A stretch of DNA of 64,000 nucleotides, taken from Metridium senile (lineage: Eukaryota; Cnidaria; Anthozoa; Actiniaria; Metridiidae). This document shows, in pieces, positions 58,603 through 64,000 of the stretch. Each line of letters begins with the position of its first letter. Within the stretch, counting starts at the first letter, position 1. The position numbers and the translations under genes are program-made. The stretch covers positions 124,001 to 188,000 of the forward strand of contig OX459109.1 in NCBI GenBank assembly GCA_949775045.1, in the 5' to 3' direction. The notes under the pieces were generated by a model. The model saw nothing but the letters and a program-made list of their open reading frames with translations. It did no database searches and had not been told where the DNA came from.

Positions 58603-61049
58603 TCAGCAACGAAGAACGATAGTCTTCATTCTCACTGCCTTCGTGAAGTAGATATCCATAGCTTCTTCAGGTTCACGAAGTCGCTTACCACGTCCAACAG
58701 GCGCGATATGACATGATATGATATGATATATGGATTCAACTATGTCGTGGAGTACTCCAGGTGAAGGCCATGACCCACTACGAGCCAATCCATTGCAGGC
58801 TCAGGCCATAATTGAGGATAAATGAATACATTGCTCTCGTCAGACTCGTAGCTTGGGATTTTTCCTTGGGATTGGACTTTCCGGACTGGACCATGGACAT
58901 CGTACGTCAATTGCATTTCAGGATACTCAGAAAAATTTATCATTTTCACGAACTTACTGTCTCCTGAAGGAAACAAGAAACTATGATACAAGAAAGAGTG
59001 TTTGTTGTATTTTGGGCAGAAGTCTTTCCATTCTGATGTCAACACCAGCTTCACGTAACGAGGAACTTCTTCGATATGTGAAACACTGAATATAGGAATA
59101 GTATGTTCGACATTATTATCGTTATCATTATAATTATCGTTACCATTATCGTTATCGTTACCATTATCGTTACCATTATCGTTATCGTTATTGTTATCGT
59201 TATCATTATCGTTACCATTATCGTTACCATTATCGTTATTATTATCGTTATTATTATTGTTATCGTTATCATTATCGTTACCATTATCGTTACCATTATC
59301 GTTATTATTATCGTTATTATTATTGTTATCGTTATCATTATCGTTACCATTATCGTTACCATTATCGTTATTATTATCGTTATTATTATTGTTATCGTTA
59401 TCATTATCGTTACCATTATCGTTACCATTATCGTTATTATTATCGTTATTATTATTGTTATCGTTATCATTATCGTTATCATTATCGTTATTATTATCGT
59501 TATTATTATTGTTATCGTTATCATTATCGTTACCATTATCGTTACCATTATCGTTATTATTATCGTTATTATTATTGTTATCGTTACCATTATCGTTACC
59601 ATTATCGTTATTATTATCGTTATTATTATTGTTATCGTTATCATTATCGTTATCATTATCGTTATTATTATGGTTATTATTATTGTTATCGTTACCATTA
59701 TCGTTATCGTTACCATTATCATTATCGTTACCATTATCGTTATCGTTACCATTATCGTTACCATTATCGTTATTATTATTGTTATCGTTATCATTATCGT
59801 TATCATTATTGTTATCGTTACCATTATCGTTATCGTTACCATTATCATTATCGTTACCATTATCGTTATCGTTACCATTATCGTTACCATTATCGTTATT
59901 ATTATTGTTATCGTTATCATTATCGTTATCATTATTATCGTTATCATTACCATTATCGTTATCATTATTGTTATCGTTATTATTATCGCTGTCGTTATTA
60001 TTATTGTTATCATTACCATTATCACTACCATTATCATTATCATTATCACTACCATTCTCGTTATTATTCTCGTTATCAATATCATTACCGTTATCTTGAT
60101 CGTGATTTTTGCCGTTTTCAATATCGTTATCATTATTTGTATCATCAATTGTACTTTTGTCTTTCCTATATCCTACAAAACAGTCATTCTCTTTCATAAG
60201 ATCAAGATCTGGCTCCCAATACATTCTTTCACTCATATCTAGGTTGGATATATCTTCGTTGTTTGGTGCAAATAGGCATCGAGGGATACAAAACCCCTCA
60301 GAACGACTTCCTGTTTCAATCACGCTACTAGACCAGCAGCCAAGGTAGCTGGGGTCGGACCGATTCGCTTCTCCTTCGGCTATCCACTGGAACCAGTTAC
60401 TGTAGATGTATTCGATTGGGAACATGTGGTTTAAAATCACAGAAATATGTTCTACCCAGAACTTTGACTGTTCGTCGTAAATGTATGATTTCTGTTGAAA
60501 TAAACATAGAATTAAATTGTCCTATTTCACTATGACGTCACATCAAAACATTCTATTGTCTTAACGCTAGGGATCATGGACGCCAGGCAGTGAAACAGAC
60601 TAATTCATGACACCTCGGTATAGGTAGATTGCAACCATTCCCAGGAGAGTGAATTGAACAATAGAAACGGTGGTCTTGAGAAAAGAAAACCATCACCGTG
60701 ACTGGTGCAGGTACTTTTGTTCAATTCGCTCTCCTGGGAATGTTTGCAATCGCTCCACCTATAGAGATATTTTTGAACTAGTTGATAACAAATAAAACTA
60801 CCGTTTTTTTAAAAATCCCCGCGCGAACGTTTTCTTGTGGTGTCTGCTTATGAAGAATGCAGTAACAGTTGAAACGTTTAGGCAAAAACAGTCAGTCAGA
60901 GACCAAATATTGTAGCACTGATTGCACACACAAAAAAAATTAATTTAGTACTTAGTCTAGTTTGTGTGTCTATAGTTCAGGGTTTAGTGCTTTCACTGTA
61001 CTAATTTTGTTTCATGAATATGGATAACTCTACTCACCGAAGCTGCCAT
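58603..61049 (-). CDS. Mab-21/cGAS-like NTase-fold protein with Asn/Asp-rich insertion; frameshifted near 3' end
   Basis: Exon 1 is 61049-61038 (AAG-ATG-GCAGCTTCG, MAAS, donor GTGAGT). Exon 2 runs from 60491 (acceptor TTTCAACAG), phase 0, open to 58740. The NTase-type signature is ETGSRSEGF (GS at about 65-66) followed by WEPDLDLM (about 96-103), the G-S and D-x-D pattern of Mab-21/cGAS-like proteins. Then comes an Asn/Asp/Gly tract of about 340 residues, then VPRYVKLVLT, DVHGP and LWPEPAMDWL, which recall Mab-21 family blocks. Near 58785 the expected continuation (RSGSWPSPGVLHDIV, then IAPVGRGKRL) is in another frame that runs to 58603, so one base appears lost. The helical C-terminal part is cut by the nearby gap. 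Family members include cGAS-like receptors that make cyclic dinucleotide signals. Pseudogene or local assembly error cannot be told apart here. Confidence 0.62.
59105..60140. repeat. Coding hexanucleotide minisatellite (GATAAC/GGTAAC/AATAAC)
   Basis: The plus strand reads GTTATCATTATCGTTACC-type hexamers for about 1 kb. In the Mab-21-like frame this is Asn-Asp/Asn-Gly repeat. Higher-order blocks of about 60-70 bp are visible. Long frames in other registers (59051-60148 and 59103-60242) are by-products. Confidence 0.95.
60626..60752. mobile_element. 127 bp hairpin element in the intron of the Mab-21-like gene
   Basis: GATTGCAACCATTCCCAGGA and GAGTGAATTGAAC are mirrored by GTTCAATTCGCTC and TCCTGGGAATGTTTGCAATC. 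The loop of about 60 bp contains a second short inverted pair (GGTGGTCTTGAG, ACCATCACCGTG). Confidence 0.8.
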
Positions 61050-61267
61050 CTTTACACTGGATATGTCCAGGTGCATGTTTTGGCTTTAAAATTACACTTT
61101 TGATCCCAGGCTCCTCAGCTTCGGTTGTCACTGTACGAGCATAACATGTTATCTTGCGTGACATCAACTCTCTAGCGTGACAGCGAAGTGGAGAAAAGTC
61201 CAGTTGAAAGGGATGACGGGAAAACAGCAGACACAAAGAGAGGGACATTATATAAACACGTCGATTT

Positions 61268-61348
61268 CATTTCAAGATGGAAAGGAAATATAGGCATACA
61301 CCTATTTTGAAAAGGTTGTCCAAGGTGATAGGTCATTCAATACGTGAC
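61268..61348. repeat. Single diverged copy of the dispersed ACACCTATTT repeat
   Basis: GATGGAAAGGAAATATAGGC, ATACACCTATTTTGAAAAGG and TTGTCCAAGGTGATAGGTC, then AATACGTGACG. It lies just upstream of the Mab-21-like gene. Confidence 0.85.
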
Positions 61349-61758
61349 GTCAGAGTCAGAAAGAAAATCTACATGTGACGTTGCGTGACGCATTTTGCTG
61401 TCACGTACAAGGTCGTAAAGTAAGAGCTTTTCTAAGGACACAGAGAAACATTAATTGTATTAATACATTTTAATAGCCTAAAAGACATATAACAACTACA
61501 TACACTGTTGAGTATAAATCACGATAACATGCAATGACAACGACAAATTAGAGCACAAACACTATATCAATGAACTAGAATCAAATAGTACTGTAGAGTT
61601 TGTCTTATTTAGTGACCATTAGTCATTATCAAAGACAAGTAAAGTTGTATTAAATGAGATATTGTTTTACGGCTTGGGCTGCTTGCGCTCTATTCACTGA
61701 CGTTTATGCCGGTAAACCTTCCTCGTCCAAAACATCAGTACATAGCAGTCTGTACTAA

Positions 61759-63769
61759 CTATAACAGGACTTTCACTAGCACCAACATGAACAAGATACC
61801 AATAGAAGCGTTTGACAAAGTCGCAGCAACGGATGGCATCGTACCAGTACCGGACGGGAGGGACGTGGGCTTGACATCACCGTTGCACAAGTTACCAACA
61901 CAACACTCAAGATCACATCTACTTATCGCTCCAGTAGTGTTCATTTGCTGGCAAAGTTGGCTGCAGTAGATTTGTGAACTACAGTTACGAATCTCGTAGG
62001 GAATACCAGCCATGGTGACTTTGATTTTCATGCACTGATCTTGTTTCATTCCTGGTACTAAACCATCACCACCACAGTTTTGCCTGGCAGGCTTGGTACA
62101 TGGTGTTTGTGCGACAGATACTCCAGGAATAGGCGCACTTTGACAGGAATAGCAGCTCAGGTCAGATCCTGTTTAAAGACAAACATGACGATAATGGTGA
62201 ATGACAATTATGGATCATAACTATCATCATCATTAGTATCATCATCATCATTAGTATCATCATCATCATTAGTATCATCATCATTAGTATCATTATCATT
62301 AGTATCATCATCATTAGTATCATCATCATTAGTATCATCATCATTAGTATCATCATCATTAGTATCATCATCATTAGTATCATCATCATTAGTATCATCA
62401 TCATTAGTATCATCATCATTAGTATCATCATCATTAGTATCATCATCATTAGTATCATCATCATTAGTATCATCATCATTAGTATCATCATCATTAGTAT
62501 CATCATCATTAGTATCATCATCATTAGTATCATCATCATTAGTATCATCATTAGTATCATCATCATTAGTATCATCATCATTAGTATCATCATCATTAGT
62601 ATCATCATCATTAGTATCATCATCATTAGTATCATCATCATTAGTATCATCATCATTAGTATCATCATCATTAGTATCATCATCATTAGTATCATCATCA
62701 TTAGTATCATCATCATTAGTATCATCATCATTAGTATCATCATCATTAGTATCATCATCATTAGTATCATCATCATTAGTATCATCATCATTAGTATCAT
62801 CATCATTAGTATCATCACTGTGATGATTATCATTATATTCACTATCATCATCACCATCGTCATTACCATTAACAGCATCATCATCACCATCTTCATTATA
62901 TTTCATGATTATCATGACCATCATCATCGCCATCATCATCATTATCATCATCATCATCGTCATAACCATCACCATCATTACCATCATCATCATAATTACA
63001 ATCACCATCATCATCATTACCATCACCATCATTACCATCATCATCATCGTCATCATCATCATTGCCTACCTGAGGGTCCGGTTGGTGGGTAGGTAGGCAT
63101 TGCTCCTCCGCTGTTACACAAATCACCTTGACAACAGCCTATGTCACATGATTCCATCATCCCTGTGGAATTTGCTGCATCACAGATCATGTCCCGTGCT
63201 GCAGATGTGCACATGGTTGTATGCGAGCAGTTACGAATCTCTTGATATACGTCAATGCCTCTCACCTTTGCTTTATACCTTACAAGAAAAAATTAATGTT
63301 AGATTACGTACATGTAGTTGATTGTAAATTCGCATTGAGACGATGTGAGCCGATGCCCTATACAAGCACATACCACATTACATACTAACCCCTCATGATT
63401 GTAAGCCGCGTGGTTGCAGTGTGCGCCTTAAATAGCGGTACGTACATATAGTTTATTGTAAAGCGCATTGGGACTATGTGAAATACGCTATATAAGCACA
63501 CATTACATTACTTACTAATACTTTAGCATGATCGTCATTAGCATCATCACTATCATTATAATTATCATCATCATTGCCATCATCAATTATATCATAGCTA
63601 GTACGAATAGCTAATTTGATAGCTAACCTTTGAGTGCTACATCTATTAGCATCTAAACCAAGACCTGGTACCTTGCCACAGGTGACAGCCACAGGAGAAG
63701 CACACGTAGGGTTGACCGGTGCCCCTGTGGTGTTGCTACACACGTAGCTATAACACTTCAAACTCTCGC
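61759..63769 (-). CDS. Two-domain Ly6/uPAR (LU) protein, probably GPI-anchored; 5' exon missing
   Basis: Exons 63769-63628, 63278-63070 and 62168-61759 (TAG) join in matching phases to 252 residues. LU domain 1 (exons 1-2) runs from LKCYSYVC to CDIGCCQGDLCN. LU domain 2 (last exon alone) runs from LSCYSC to CDLECCVGNLCN. Both have the three-finger cysteine pattern ending CC-x4-CN and share an EIRNCS block. A Ser/Thr/Pro linker and a hydrophobic C-terminus (NASIGILFMLVLVKVLL) fit a GPI-anchor signal. Each domain starts at a phase 1 acceptor, so the module could have spread by exon duplication. The signal-peptide exon was not found in the last 230 bases of the window. The fold is also used by secreted ligands, but an anchored surface protein fits best. 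Confidence 0.85.
62218..62818. repeat. 15 bp minisatellite (ATCATCATCATTAGT), about 40 copies
   Basis: A highly uniform array in the intron between the LU domain exons; the only irregularities are at the left end and one 12 bp unit at about 62546. It yields artefactual frames in two registers. Confidence 0.98.
62820..63064. repeat. (ATC/ATT/ACC)n degenerate trinucleotide tract
   Basis: CATCATCATCATTACCATCA-type sequence continuing the array up to the donor of the second LU exon. Confidence 0.93.
63385..63515. repeat. Dispersed repeat, inverted copy of 40.6-40.8 kb
   Basis: ACCCCTCATGATTGTAAGCC, GCGTGGTTGCAGTGTGCGCC, TTAAATAGCGGTACGTACAT and AATACGCTATATAAGCACAC are the reverse complement of the repeat next to GPCR 3 exon 1. 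It lies in the intron of the LU gene. Confidence 0.85.
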
Positions 63770-64000
63770 CTGACAAACAAATAACAATCATAGTATTAAG
63801 AAGAAAAACACAGTTCTTGGCTTTCACGTGACGTCATCATAAATACTAACTTTTAACAATGGGCTCCATGAAGGTGTGCTTTCGATATCGTTTACAGTAC
63901 CCATGAGCGAGTCTCCGTACCAAATTTTATCGATTTACTGCCTTTAATTTCAATAGATATCGGTGAAGTAATTTAAGTCACGCAACACTTGTCACGCGTT

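Noticed and set aside
59051..60242. Long Ile/Thr/Met and Val/Ile frames over the hexanucleotide tract
   Set aside because: They are other registers of the same repeat. Only the Asn/Asp frame continues into conserved protein blocks on both sides.
61030..61248. 72-codon minus-strand frame upstream of the Mab-21-like gene
   Set aside because: Its splice phase at the 61038 donor (phase 1) does not fit the next exon (phase 0). The overlapping AAGATGGCAGCTTCG start does fit. It could still be an alternative first exon, but I could not support it.
62162..63062. Asp/Asn/Thr and Met/Ile repeat frames
   Set aside because: Product of the ATCATCATCATTAGT intronic array between spliced LU-domain exons.

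Overview
The window is eukaryotic and comes from an invertebrate animal, probably a marine one; I cannot name the species. The evidence is a 22-exon gene for the Sec1/Munc18 protein VPS33B, a two-exon CCDC124 gene, a cluster of rhodopsin-class GPCR genes, a GPI-type Ly6/uPAR gene and a Mab-21/cGAS-like gene, all with GT-AG introns. Base composition is AT-rich. Short palindromic transposons, foldback elements, minisatellites and TTAGGG-like blocks occupy much of the sequence.

Layout. 1-5.3 kb: G-rich minisatellites, one candidate exon and a 1.9 kb foldback element. 5.37-6.80 kb (-): CCDC124, head to head with VPS33B (7.13-18.95 kb, +) across a 333 bp intergenic space. The VPS33B introns hold several inverted-repeat elements, and exon 7 has a truncated tandem copy. 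19-22 kb: minisatellites. 22.36-41.10 kb: three paralogous class A GPCR genes (-, +, -). The first two are intronless in the coding region. The third is split by a 5 kb intron that contains a 2.5 kb terminal-inverted-repeat element with a possible secreted-peptide first exon inside it. 41-47.6 kb: several arrays of one dispersed repeat. 47.8-56.0 kb (+): a five-intron gene, assembled here from phase-compatible splice sites, for a protein of about 1251 residues. It has an MGVCCS acylation-type N-terminus, long charged repeats and a repeated acidic C-terminal motif, and it follows an array of CRE palindromes. A decayed Ty3/gypsy polymerase fragment lies in its third intron. 56.1-58.6 kb: a satellite of about 54 bp with a 200-base assembly gap. 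58.6-61.05 kb (-): a Mab-21/cGAS-like gene with an Asn/Asp-rich insertion of about 340 residues and a frameshift near the gap. 61.76-63.77 kb (-): a two-domain Ly6/uPAR protein whose 5' end lies beyond the exons I could find.

Functionally, the conserved genes cover ribosome dormancy (CCDC124), endolysosomal fusion (VPS33B), peptide-type signalling (GPCRs), cell-surface LU proteins and NTase-fold biology. They do not form an operon-like unit; the only clear regulatory linkage is the shared CCDC124/VPS33B promoter. The least explained item is the acylated charged-repeat gene at 48.2-56.0 kb. Gene models rest on reading frames, splice consensus and recalled family sequences; no search was run.
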